Source: JAJDYQ01 sp965214035 (GTDB lineage Bacteria > Pseudomonadota > Gammaproteobacteria > JAJDYQ01). From it: DNA of 64,000 nt. Within the stretch, counting starts at the first letter, position 1. Every line of letters begins with the position of its first letter. A program made the translations under genes and the position numbers. Location: contig OZ243932.1 in assembly GCA_965214035.1 (NCBI GenBank), positions 744,001-808,000 on the forward strand, in the 5' to 3' direction. Under the pieces are notes generated by a model that did not search any database, was not told the DNA's origin, and was given only the letters and a program-made list of their open reading frames with translations. Positions 24,380 through 32,649 of this stretch are shown here, piece after piece.

Positions 24380-25513
24380 ATGAAAGAGGGCTTGCTGGAA
24401 CTGTGGTTTTCCACGGGTATCGCCAACTTCCAGTCCGGTGAAATCATTATGATGGTCATCTGTGGGGCGTTGATCTATCTGGCTATTGTTAAAAATTTCG
24501 AACCTCTGCTTCTTATTCCGATCGGTTTCGGTGGTATTCTGGCCAATATTCCTCTGGCGGGTATCAGTGGTGCAGATGGACTGCTTGGTTTGCTTTACGA
24601 TGCCGGCATCAAAACCGGCTTATTCCCGTTGTTGATCTTTATGGGTGTTGGTGCCATGACCGACTTCGGGCCGCTGTTGGCCAGGCCCAGTCTGGCCATC
24701 CTTGGAGCCGCCGCGCAGTTTGGTATTTTCATCACCCTGATCGGTGCGATTCTTATGAATTATGTGCCGGGGATCGAATTCAGTCTGGCAGACGCATCGG
24801 CTATTGCTATTATTGGAGGGGCTGACGGGCCGACAGCTATCTTTCTGGCTTCACGGCTGGCGCCTGATCTACTCGGTGCCATTGCGGTCGCGGCCTATTC
24901 CTACATGGCACTGGTTCCGCTGATTCAGCCGCCGATCATGAAGCTGCTGACAACCGAAGAGGAGCGCAAAGTGGTGATGACTCAGCTACGTCCGATCAGC
25001 CGCTATGAGAGGATCATATTTCCTTTTCTGTTGATTGGATTAGCAATTATTTTTCTGCCCACAGCAACACCTTTGATTGGTATGCTGGCTTTTGGTAACT
25101 TACTCAAGGAGTCCGGGGTGGTTGACCGCCTGAGCAGTACCGCACAAAATGAACTGATTAATATTGTGACCATATTTCTGGGGCTTTCCGTTGGTGGCAG
25201 ACTTTCTGCTGATAAATTTCTTAATACCGAAACTCTCGGTATTCTGGCGCTGGGTATTATTGCTTTTGCCATCGGCACGGCCGCTGGTGTGATCATGGGC
25301 AAGATCATGTGCCGTATGACGGGTGGGCAGGTTAATCCGCTGATTGGTGCCGCTGGTGTATCGGCTGTTCCTATGGCTGCCCGTGTCGCGAATAAAGTCG
25401 GTCAGGAGGCCAACCCACAAAATTTCCTGTTGATGCAGGCCATGGGACCAAATGTTGCGGGTGTTATCGGTTCTGCTGTCGCAGCAGGCATATTGCTGGC
25501 AATAGTTGGGTGA
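24380..25513 (+). CDS. oadB: Oxaloacetate decarboxylase beta subunit (sodium pump)
   Basis: OadB decarboxylates carboxybiotin and uses the energy to export sodium. The 377-residue protein is highly hydrophobic, with about nine membrane segments, and contains the family signature IIGGADGPTAIFLASRLAP (about residues 146-165), whose Asp is the conserved sodium-site residue. Later GAAGVSAVPMAARVANKVG matches the family C-terminus. It starts nine bases after oadA and is followed seven bases later by malic enzyme. The length is a little shorter than some homologues because extra N-terminal residues are absent. Confidence 0.93.
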   Translation: MKEGLLELWFSTGIANFQSGEIIMMVICGALIYLAIVKNFEPLLLIPIGFGGILANIPLAGISGADGLLGLLYDAGIKTGLFPLLIFMGVGAMTDFGPLLARPSLAILGAAAQFGIFITLIGAILMNYVPGIEFSLADASAIAIIGGADGPTAIFLASRLAPDLLGAIAVAAYSYMALVPLIQPPIMKLLTTEEERKVVMTQLRPISRYERIIFPFLLIGLAIIFLPTATPLIGMLAFGNLLKESGVVDRLSSTAQNELINIVTIFLGLSVGGRLSADKFLNTETLGILALGIIAFAIGTAAGVIMGKIMCRMTGGQVNPLIGAAGVSAVPMAARVANKVGQEANPQNFLLMQAMGPNVAGVIGSAVAAGILLAIVG

Positions 25514-25520
25514 GCTGGTA

Positions 25521-27275
25521 ATGGACAACACTCCTCTCATTCCGGTCAGTGAATATTTCAACTTCAGGTTGGATGAAAGCGGTAAACCCTTTCTGGAAGT
25601 CAAACTGCGCGGTCTGGCTTTATTGCGTCTTGCCGCAACGAATAAGGGCACAGCTTTTACGAAAGAGGAGCGTACTGCCCTTGGGCTTGACGGCCTGTTG
25701 CCGCCGAGGGTAACCACCCTGCAACATCAAGTGGAGCGGATGTATCGCAATTATCTGCGGCAACCGGATGATATTTCCAAGTATCAGTTTCTTCGCAGTG
25801 TCCAGGAACGTTCGGTGTTCACTTTTTATGCTCTGCTTGCCGATCATCTCGATGAGATGATGCCCATTATTTACACTCCAACCGTTGGTAAGGCAGTACA
25901 GCAGTACAGCTCGCTTTACCAAAGCCCAAGAGGAATCACAATCTCCTCTGAGAATGCGCACCGCGCCGAGCAGGTCATCAATAACTACCCCTGGGGTGAT
26001 GTCAGAATGATCGTTGTTACGGACTCCTCGGCTATTTTGGGGATCGGAGATCAGGGACATGGTGGTCTGGCAATCTGTATCGGTAAGCTGGCACTTTACA
26101 CCGCCGGCGGAGGTGTAAGCCCGTTCCATACCATGCCGGTGAATCTGGATGTCGGTACAAACCGCAAGGAATTGCTCGATGATCCGCATTATCTGGGTGT
26201 GCAGCAGCCCCGCTTGCATGGTGAGAAGTATTTCGAGCTGGTTGATAATTTTGTCGATGCAGTTTATGAGCGCTGGCCAAAGGCCATCATCCAATGGGAG
26301 GACTTTGCCAAGAATATTGCTTTTGAGGTACTGGAACGCTACCGCAACAAGATCCCCTGCTTTAATGATGATATTCAGGGTACCGGCGCGGTTGTACTGG
26401 CCGGTCTATTATCGGCCTGCCATAAAAAAGGTGAACGCTTGCGTGACCAGCGAGTGGTGGTTTCAGGTGCGGGTGCCGGCGGTTCCGGTGTTGCTGCGGC
26501 TATTCGTGACGGTATGATAAAAGAAGGGCTGACCGAGGAAGAGGCCCGCCGCCGACTGTTTGTCCTGGATGCGCACGGTCTGGTTATGGAAGGCATCACT
26601 ACTGACGATTACAAGGTATCCATATCGCAGTATCAGGATACCTGTTCCGACTGGAATATTGAGGGTGATATACCAAACTTGATGGAAGTTATTGATAATG
26701 GCAGGCCTACGGTGCTGCTTGGTTTGACCGGCATTCATGGCCTGTTTTCACAGCCGATTATTGAGGGTATGGCTCGAAATGCAGAGCAGCCGATTATCTT
26801 CCCTCTGTCTAATCCAACCTCAAACTGTGAGGCATTGCCGGCTGATGTGATTGAGTGGACCAGAGGCAAGGCGATTGTTGCCAGTGGTAGCCCGTTTGCA
26901 GATGTGGTTTATGAAGGCCAGAGCTTTGTTATCGGTCAGGGCAATAATGCCTTTGTATTTCCCGGGCTTGGCCTCGCTTCCATCCTGGGTGGATGTCGGC
27001 GCATCACGAATGAAATGGTACTTGCGTCTGCCTATGCGCTTGCGGACTATACCAATGAAAAGCATCTGGCAAAGGGCCTTATTTTTCCGCCCGTTGACGA
27101 ATTGCAGGAAGTCAGCATCAGGGTAGCAACGCGAGTGCTGGAGCAAGCCATGGCCGACGGTGTGTCAACATGTGCCGACCTGAGTCTGGAGGGATTGGAA
27201 GACTATGTGCGTTCCCAGCTCTGGAAGCCGGAATATATACCATTCGTTCCCAGCACTGAGGTCATTGAGTATTAA
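25521..27275 (+). CDS. maeA: NAD-dependent malic enzyme
   Basis: Malic enzyme oxidatively decarboxylates malate to pyruvate. The 584-residue protein fits the large SfcA/MaeA type: YTPTVGKAVQQYSSLY, the catalytic region VVTDSSAILGIGDQG, the metal-binding IQWEDFAKN, NDDIQGTGAV, then the nucleotide fold VVSGAGAGGSGVAAAI (about residue 315) and PLSNPTSNCEA. The start is ATG 25521; the open frame begins 15 bases earlier. It is seven bases after oadB, an operon link that would join malate oxidation to the sodium-pumping decarboxylase through their shared product pyruvate. Confidence 0.92.
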   Translation: MDNTPLIPVSEYFNFRLDESGKPFLEVKLRGLALLRLAATNKGTAFTKEERTALGLDGLLPPRVTTLQHQVERMYRNYLRQPDDISKYQFLRSVQERSVFTFYALLADHLDEMMPIIYTPTVGKAVQQYSSLYQSPRGITISSENAHRAEQVINNYPWGDVRMIVVTDSSAILGIGDQGHGGLAICIGKLALYTAGGGVSPFHTMPVNLDVGTNRKELLDDPHYLGVQQPRLHGEKYFELVDNFVDAVYERWPKAIIQWEDFAKNIAFEVLERYRNKIPCFNDDIQGTGAVVLAGLLSACHKKGERLRDQRVVVSGAGAGGSGVAAAIRDGMIKEGLTEEEARRRLFVLDAHGLVMEGITTDDYKVSISQYQDTCSDWNIEGDIPNLMEVIDNGRPTVLLGLTGIHGLFSQPIIEGMARNAEQPIIFPLSNPTSNCEALPADVIEWTRGKAIVASGSPFADVVYEGQSFVIGQGNNAFVFPGLGLASILGGCRRITNEMVLASAYALADYTNEKHLAKGLIFPPVDELQEVSIRVATRVLEQAMADGVSTCADLSLEGLEDYVRSQLWKPEYIPFVPSTEVIEY

Positions 27276-27348
27276 ATAGCGTACAGGCAGCAAACTTCGA
27301 CATGCCAGATTATATACCTGTCCATATTGCAGGCTGTATTGGGCGGGG

Positions 27349-27786
27349 CTAACTGCAGAAATACTCTATGTACTTTTGGGTTTCTTCCATCCGGGTAGCT
27401 CTGCTCTCATCGTCCAGATAAACGGTTTCGCCAGCTTCGTTGGTATAGCCTACACGAGCAGCAGCCTGTAGCTTTGACAGGTTATTTCTGGCGGTCTCGC
27501 ACTGGTCGTCATTTTTTTCGGGTTTGGCGGCACTGGCTTTTTCAACTTCCTCGGCTTTGCTTTTGGTCCTGGCGTCAATCTGTTCGGCGTATGGTTTATT
27601 AAGATCCGGCGAATCCGCTGGCGGTGGTGGAGCCGCGTCTATAACGGTATATTCATGGTCGAGAGGTTTGCTTTGTGAGTAGTGCGTTTTGCCTTTGCTG
27701 TCAACCCACCTGTATATGGCATCCGCAAAGCCCAAAGAGCACGGCAGCACCAGTACAAAACCCAATAATAACCTGATTTTGAGCAT
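27349..27786 (-). CDS. DUF4124 exported protein
   Basis: The 145-residue product has a clear signal peptide (KIRLLLGFVLVLPCSLGFADA), followed at once by a DUF4124 domain (IYRWVDSKGKTHYSQSKP), and then a Pro- and Lys/Glu-rich region. The C-terminal part (GYTNEAGETVYLDDESRATR) ends in Cys-Ser. DUF4124 occurs in many gammaproteobacterial periplasmic proteins of unknown role. The start is ATG 27786. It is convergent with malic enzyme and sits downstream of recA on the same strand, but a terminator candidate separates them. Confidence 0.75.
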   Translation of the reverse strand: MLKIRLLLGFVLVLPCSLGFADAIYRWVDSKGKTHYSQSKPLDHEYTVIDAAPPPPADSPDLNKPYAEQIDARTKSKAEEVEKASAAKPEKNDDQCETARNNLSKLQAAARVGYTNEAGETVYLDDESRATRMEETQKYIEYFCS

Positions 27787-27916
27787 CTCTATTCCCTCTG
27801 TCAGTTTACCCGGAGTAGTTCCTATAGATCGGCAGGCCATCCATCTTGCTGCCCGCGATTATGATATGCTATTTTTCTCCCTGAGAAAATATTGTCAAGA
27901 TATTTTTATTATGCGG

Positions 27917-27943
27917 TAAAAAAACCGTATCAATGTATCCGGT
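27917..27943 (-). terminator. Candidate recA transcription terminator
   Basis: On the minus strand, ACCG and CGGT arms (outer four pairs, 27924-27943) enclose an imperfect inner stem and are followed by seven T residues (27917-27923). It starts 17 bases beyond the recA stop. The stem is short, so efficiency is uncertain. Confidence 0.4.
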
Positions 27944-27959
27944 CTTAATATATTCAACT

Positions 27960-28988
27960 TTACTCCGCAGAATCCTGCGGCTGTTGCTCGATGTCAGCAG
28001 TTGTGCCCAGTAGTTTTTCACGCAGGGCCTTATCCACTTCCTCTACCATTTTCGGATGTTCTTTCAGGTACTGCCGGACATTTTCCTTGCCCTGACCGAT
28101 GCGCTCATCCTGATAGCTGTACCAGGCACCGGCTTTTTTGATGAAGCCGTGTTGCACTCCCAGATCAATAATCTCACCAAGGTAAGAGATACCCTCGCCA
28201 TACAGAATTTCGAATGTCGCCAGCTTGAAAGGAGGTGCCACTTTATTTTTGACTATTTTAACCTTGGTGTCATTGCCAACCACCTCATCGCCTTTTTTGA
28301 TCGCCCCGGTACGGCGGATATCCAGACGGACAGAGGCATAGAACTTCAGGGCATTACCACCGGTAGTGGTCTCAGGGTTGCCGAACATGACGCCTATTTT
28401 CATGCGTATCTGATTAATAAAGATCACCATGGTATTGGAACGCTTGATATTACCGGTCAGCTTGCGCAATGCCTGAGACATCAGGCGAGCCTGCAATCCC
28501 ATGTGAGAATCGCCCATTTCCCCTTCAATTTCGGCCTTGGGTGTCAAGGCTGCCACAGAGTCAATCACGATCAACTCCACTGCACCGGAACGAACCAGCA
28601 TATCTGTGATTTCCAGTGCCTGCTCACCGGTATCCGGTTGTGACACCAGCAGGTCATCAATAGCGACTCCCAGCTTTTCGGCGTATGTTGGGTCAAGGGC
28701 ATGCTCGGCATCTACAAATGCCACGGTGCCGCCCTGTTTTTGAGTTTCTGCGGCTACTTGCAGGCTCAGAGTCGTTTTGCCGGAAGACTCAGGGCCATAT
28801 ATCTCGATAATTCGTCCCTTGGGCAGGCCGCCAATTCCCAGTGCGACATCAAGGGCCAGAGAACCGGTTGAAATGACATCAATATCCGTAGCGGTTGTGT
28901 CGCCCATACGCATAACCGAACCCTGCCCGAACTGCTTCTCGATTTGAGAAAGAGCTGCCGCTAATGCCTTTTGCTTTTGCTCATCCAT
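27960..28988 (-). CDS. recA: Recombinase RecA
   Basis: RecA catalyses strand exchange and triggers the SOS response. The 342-residue protein starts at ATG 28988 (MDEQKQKALAAALSQIEKQF) and carries Walker A GPESSGKT (about residues 66-73), VFINQIRMKIGVMFGNPETT and the acidic C-terminus. All expected motifs are intact. GGAGG precedes the start. Upstream lies a palindrome that may bind a repressor. recX is absent; an unrelated nuclease gene stands between recA and the usual upstream neighbour pncC. Confidence 0.97.
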   Translation of the reverse strand: MDEQKQKALAAALSQIEKQFGQGSVMRMGDTTATDIDVISTGSLALDVALGIGGLPKGRIIEIYGPESSGKTTLSLQVAAETQKQGGTVAFVDAEHALDPTYAEKLGVAIDDLLVSQPDTGEQALEITDMLVRSGAVELIVIDSVAALTPKAEIEGEMGDSHMGLQARLMSQALRKLTGNIKRSNTMVIFINQIRMKIGVMFGNPETTTGGNALKFYASVRLDIRRTGAIKKGDEVVGNDTKVKIVKNKVAPPFKLATFEILYGEGISYLGEIIDLGVQHGFIKKAGAWYSYQDERIGQGKENVRQYLKEHPKMVEEVDKALREKLLGTTADIEQQPQDSAE

Positions 28989-29023
28989 TTTTGCCTCCTG
29001 ATGGCGTTGATGTGAGACCGCTG

Positions 29024-29039
29024 ACTGACCTCGGTCAGT
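29024..29039. promoter_or_regulatory. Perfect palindrome upstream of recA (operator candidate)
   Basis: ACTGACC (29024-29030), spacer TC, then GGTCAGT (29033-29039), ends 36 bases upstream of the recA start. It is not the classical gammaproteobacterial LexA box CTGT-N8-ACAG, which I could not find here. It could be a variant LexA site or another repressor site. Confidence 0.35.
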
Positions 29040-29137
29040 AAAGAACGCTTCATTATATCGGAAGATGGCCGGCGAGTCCATACCCGGATCTGCCGGAGCT
29101 ATAAAACAATGGTACGACTTTTATTTTTCTGTCAGGG

Positions 29138-30136
29138 TCATCCGGTTTTGAATGACTCAAGTATGGCCTCAGCCTGTTTTAGACGACTGACAGTCTCGTC
29201 CATATCCAAAACTCCCTCGTCATTAGATACCCTGTAATCTCCATCGTAAATACATACTGTCATCGACTGACCTGTACCAAAACGCCCCGGCTTTTTTAAC
29301 GGAAACCCGGGGGATGATTTATCGATAATGCGTTCATACCATTTATTTCTGTATTCACTCCTTTTATCTTTATCATCGACCTCAATTTTGTAACACAGCT
29401 TTCCCTTTGCCTTTCCCTTTCCCTTTCCCTCTTCCAGTTGCAGGTATTGCTTGCAACTTTCATCTTTTTGAAAAGCCCACCAGAATCCCAGGAATCCACC
29501 GCTGGGGTTTGGGACATAATCCCAATTTTCATAATCAAGCTCCTCTTGCAACCGAATATAGAACCCAACCCATTGATACCATTCCCAAGCTTCTAGTGGT
29601 TTATCCTTATATGCCTGAACCTGCTCGGAAATACCCTGCAAGTAGTCTCTATAATCCGTAGCAATACTGTCATTGCCCTGATATGACTTCAGTACGTTCA
29701 GAATATCTGTTCGGTGAAAGACCTTATAACGTTTTTCTTTTATATCGGAGTAATCCCCCTGATCTTCTGTCTTATAGTATATTGGAAGTATATTTTTTTC
29801 CTTGTATTTTCGTGATTTTACCTCCTTAAGAGAACGGCCTAATTGGTTTGAATGATTCTTTGTTCCGGTTTTGTCCTCAATAAGGATGGCGAATTCATCA
29901 TTCAGCTCACAAAGCACATCAATATGTTTATCCTGCTTTTTTACCTTAACCTGACTGATATCAGGTGCCTTTTGTCCGTGCTTTTCGAAGAACGCCTCAA
30001 TTAAAGAAACTCCCAGACGATGCAGCTCACTGTCAGTATCTTTATATTCTGGCGATGCCCAGCACAATAACCAGCATATCAGGGCGTCCTGTGACAATTC
30101 GCTGGTGGCAAAAGAAAAGAGGTTGGGTTTTGTCAT
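29138..30136 (-). CDS. Orphan PD-(D/E)XK nuclease-superfamily protein
   Basis: The 332-residue protein, from ATG 30136 (MTKPNLFSFATSELSQDALI), has the PD-(D/E)XK core early: an N-terminal helix, DKHIDVLCELNDEFAILIEDKTGT (residues about 70-93) with D and E-x-K, and then NQLGRSL. This fits the PDDEXK_4 group of restriction- or defence-type nucleases. Near residue 245 a Gly-Lys run (GKGKGKAKGK) is encoded by CTTTCC-type hexamers on the plus strand (29400-29435). Codon use is AT-richer than recA, suggesting acquisition. No methyltransferase partner is adjacent. Confidence 0.65.
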   Translation of the reverse strand: MTKPNLFSFATSELSQDALICWLLCWASPEYKDTDSELHRLGVSLIEAFFEKHGQKAPDISQVKVKKQDKHIDVLCELNDEFAILIEDKTGTKNHSNQLGRSLKEVKSRKYKEKNILPIYYKTEDQGDYSDIKEKRYKVFHRTDILNVLKSYQGNDSIATDYRDYLQGISEQVQAYKDKPLEAWEWYQWVGFYIRLQEELDYENWDYVPNPSGGFLGFWWAFQKDESCKQYLQLEEGKGKGKAKGKLCYKIEVDDKDKRSEYRNKWYERIIDKSSPGFPLKKPGRFGTGQSMTVCIYDGDYRVSNDEGVLDMDETVSRLKQAEAILESFKTG

Positions 30137-30269
30137 ATCTCTATGCCCCATGATTTTGGGTGGCCGGTAATTTTCACATACATACAGTCGCCTGTGCAAT
30201 ATCCAAACGGCGCATTTTAGCACCTGCCAGACCGGCCTCTTTCAAATCGAGACACTACCCGATTTTATA

Positions 30270-30818
30270 TCACCTAAATCTTGCAGCGGGGCGGTCAGGG
30301 TTTTCGTGTTTCAGCAGCCAGCTATTCAGCACTCGATAAACGGGGCCTCGATGATGCCGATGTGATTCAATCAGTGAAAACTCTTCTACCAACCAGTTGA
30401 CAGATTCCGGCTGCACCATTTCAGGCTGCGGTACCGTAATGTTTCGTGCCAGCGTTATATGAGGCTGATATGCCCTTTTTTCAGCCGGAATACCGATGCA
30501 GGCCAAAGCGCGGGACAGTGATTTTTGTAGATCAAAAAGTGCCTGTGGCACATGACCGGGACACAGGCTTACGATTTTGGGCACGGGCCAGAGCTCAAAA
30601 TGATCGAGCACGACTGTAAAAGGTCGTGACCTGACCTTCGCGGCGGCCTGCATGATAGTCTCCAGTGACTCATCGGGTTGCCCGCCGAGAAAACACAGAG
30701 TGATATGGAGATGATGGCGGTTGACCAGACGACCACGAATACCGGCCAGATTTTGGCGCAACGCCAGCTCACAGCGCACATCAATGTCGGGCCACAAGGC
30801 GAAAAACAGACGCCGCAT
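30270..30818 (-). CDS. thpR: RNA 2',3'-cyclic phosphodiesterase (LigT/ThpR)
   Basis: This 182-residue 2H phosphoesterase opens or closes 2',3'-cyclic RNA ends. The start MRRLFFALWPDIDVRCELA is typical. The two catalytic H-x-T motifs are HITLCFLGG (about residues 38-46) and HITLARN (about 120-126). It starts five bases after pncC ends, on the same strand, and probably shares its transcript. Length is normal for the family. Its role in the cell is not well established in any species. Confidence 0.88.
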   Translation of the reverse strand: MRRLFFALWPDIDVRCELALRQNLAGIRGRLVNRHHLHITLCFLGGQPDESLETIMQAAAKVRSRPFTVVLDHFELWPVPKIVSLCPGHVPQALFDLQKSLSRALACIGIPAEKRAYQPHITLARNITVPQPEMVQPESVNWLVEEFSLIESHRHHRGPVYRVLNSWLLKHENPDRPAARFR

Positions 30819-30823
30819 TTTTA

Positions 30824-31303
30824 TTAACGCTCCAGTATGCGCACCATGGCTGATAACGCATACTGTGCTGCCTGATTTCTAACCGCATCACGGTTGCCAT
30901 CAAAGTGTACTTTCTCCTCGACACGCTTGCCTCCTGCTGCCCAGGCAAACCATATCGTGCCAACTGGTTTTTGGATGCTTCCTCCAGAGGGGCCGGCAAT
31001 TCCGCTGATGGCCAGTGCCACCTGTGCATGGCTGTTATTCAGGGCACCGGTAACCATTTCTCTTACGGTTTCACGGCTTACCGCACCGTAATGACTGAGC
31101 GTCTGTCTGGCAACGCCGAGCACTTCGATTTTGGATATATCGCTGTAGGTTACAAACCCGCGGTCAAACCATGCGGAACTTCCCGCCGGGTCGGTCAGCA
31201 GCTTTGCGACCAGACCGGCTGTGCAGGACTCGGCCGTTACTATCATCAAGCCGCGTTCCTGCAGCCGGGTCGTCAGTTGCTGTAAACTCGAATCTTCCGT
31301 CAT
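30824..31303 (-). CDS. pncC: Nicotinamide-nucleotide amidohydrolase (CinA C-terminal type)
   Basis: PncC deamidates nicotinamide mononucleotide in NAD recycling. The 159-residue protein is the stand-alone CinA C-terminal domain, with TAESCTAGLVAKLLTD (residues about 23-38), FVTYSDISKIEVLGV, GAVSRETVREM and ISGIAGPSGGS, all family signatures. It is the first gene of a minus-strand run with thpR. pncC commonly precedes recA in gammaproteobacteria; here the nuclease gene breaks that pairing. It is divergent from psd, with about 50 bases between. Confidence 0.93.
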   Translation of the reverse strand: MTEDSSLQQLTTRLQERGLMIVTAESCTAGLVAKLLTDPAGSSAWFDRGFVTYSDISKIEVLGVARQTLSHYGAVSRETVREMVTGALNNSHAQVALAISGIAGPSGGSIQKPVGTIWFAWAAGGKRVEEKVHFDGNRDAVRNQAAQYALSAMVRILER

Positions 31304-31352
31304 TTATTCGTTCCCGGTATAATCTGGACGCTGTCAATCCTGTTGTCTGCCC

Positions 31353-32204
31353 ATGTTCAGCGTCCTGCTACAGACCATACTGCCACACCATCTGCTGTCA
31401 CGTATTATGTTTCGTTTTCTGAGGCTGCGCTGGCACCATTTGAAAAACCTGCAAATCAGGTTTTTTATCGACAGGTTCAAAGTCGATATGTCCCAGGCTG
31501 ATAACCCGGATATCGAATCCTTCGAGCATTTTAACGCATTTTTCACCCGCAGTCTGAAGGCCGATATCCGTCCCATAAACCAACCGGACGATATCTACAG
31601 CTATTGCAGCCCGGTGGATGGGACTATTAGCCAGTTTGGCAGGATAACCGATCAAAAGTTAATACAGGCCAAGGGGATAGACTATTCCATGCCGGAGCTG
31701 GTGGGTGCCAGATACGATACTGCTGAACGATTTAGGAATGGCTGCTTTGCGACCTTCTACTTATCGCCGCGCGACTACCATCGTATCCATATGCCAGCCT
31801 CTGGCAGACTTAAATCGATGACCTGTGTACCCGGCCGGCTATTTTCTGTTGCGTCCGGGATGGCACAAAATCTGCCCGGGTTATTCAATAGAAACGAGCG
31901 CGTCATCTGCCTGTTTGAAACCGATAATGGTGGCATGGCGATAGTGCTGGTTGGTGCACTCTTTGTTGGCTGTATGGACACCGTATGGCATGGAACGGTA
32001 ACACCGCCACATGACCTCTCGGTCAGGCACACAGAATACGATTCCGATGGGGCACCATATCTCGTCAAAGGCAAAGAAATGGGGCGGTTTAACATGGGTT
32101 CAACGGTCATTGTTTTATGGTCGAGGCAAAACATGCAATGGAATGATGAACTTGTGGTCGGGCAATCAATCAGGATGGGAAGTAATATCTCGTATGCTGA
32201 GTAA
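31353..32204 (+). CDS. psd: Phosphatidylserine decarboxylase proenzyme
   Basis: Psd makes phosphatidylethanolamine at the inner membrane. The 283-residue proenzyme has the Asp/His region YCSPVDGTI, the active-site YLSPRDYHRIHMPASG (about residues 138-153) and VWHGTV. The self-cleavage site is MGST (residues 248-251), a variant of the usual LGST/GGST; cleavage between Gly249 and Ser250 would form the pyruvoyl group. The other catalytic residues look intact, so activity is likely. It is monocistronic and followed by a degraded gene. Confidence 0.93.
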   Translation: MFSVLLQTILPHHLLSRIMFRFLRLRWHHLKNLQIRFFIDRFKVDMSQADNPDIESFEHFNAFFTRSLKADIRPINQPDDIYSYCSPVDGTISQFGRITDQKLIQAKGIDYSMPELVGARYDTAERFRNGCFATFYLSPRDYHRIHMPASGRLKSMTCVPGRLFSVASGMAQNLPGLFNRNERVICLFETDNGGMAIVLVGALFVGCMDTVWHGTVTPPHDLSVRHTEYDSDGAPYLVKGKEMGRFNMGSTVIVLWSRQNMQWNDELVVGQSIRMGSNISYAE

Positions 32205-32214
32205 TTAAAGAACA

Positions 32215-32499
32215 ATGATAAAGCGAACCCTGCGGCAACAGATTCGCCTGCCTGTCCAGCAGGTGCCGACCAACTTTTTTTTCTGCCAGCGCTTACGCGA
32301 ACACCAAAAGCATATCGCCTGACACCCCGATTTCAGCTTTTTTGATGATGCTCGTAAACTCGACGCCGATCCGGGGGAGGGGGAGGCCAGACAGAAATAT
32401 GAGATTTTTACGAACAGATTCCAGAAGCGTATCGGATTGCCAGAAACAACAGCCAGAGAACGGATAGTCTTCAACTGGAAGGAACAAATCGGGATATGA
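32215..32499 (+). pseudogene. Unrecognised small gene with one internal stop
   Basis: From ATG 32215 the frame reads MIKRTLRQQIRLPVQQVPTN, then meets TGA at 32320-32322. It remains open, with good protein character (HPDFSFFDDARKLDADPGEG, then FTNRFQKRIGLPETTARER), to TGA 32497-32499. Total length is 94 codons. The single stop in an otherwise clean frame suggests a recent loss or a fragment of a larger gene. I do not recognise the family. The rest of the gap to 32649 shows nothing. Confidence 0.4.
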
Positions 32500-32649
32500 A
32501 CCCTGACCATTTTGTATATTCTCGCCGGGACAATGAAAATACATACTATCGATTAAAGAGGTATGGATGCCTCACCATCTGTCGCCTTGAGATAGGAAGT
32601 CCGTCGCTGGCCTTTGCACACGCTGAATAATTTTATGCAATGAACTGTC

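Noticed and set aside
29400..29435. Phase-variable repeat in the nuclease gene
   Set aside because: The repeat unit is six bases, so slippage would not shift the frame; only length variation is possible.
32320..32322. Selenocysteine codon explaining the internal TGA
   Set aside because: The protein is not a known selenoprotein and no SECIS-like hairpin directly follows.
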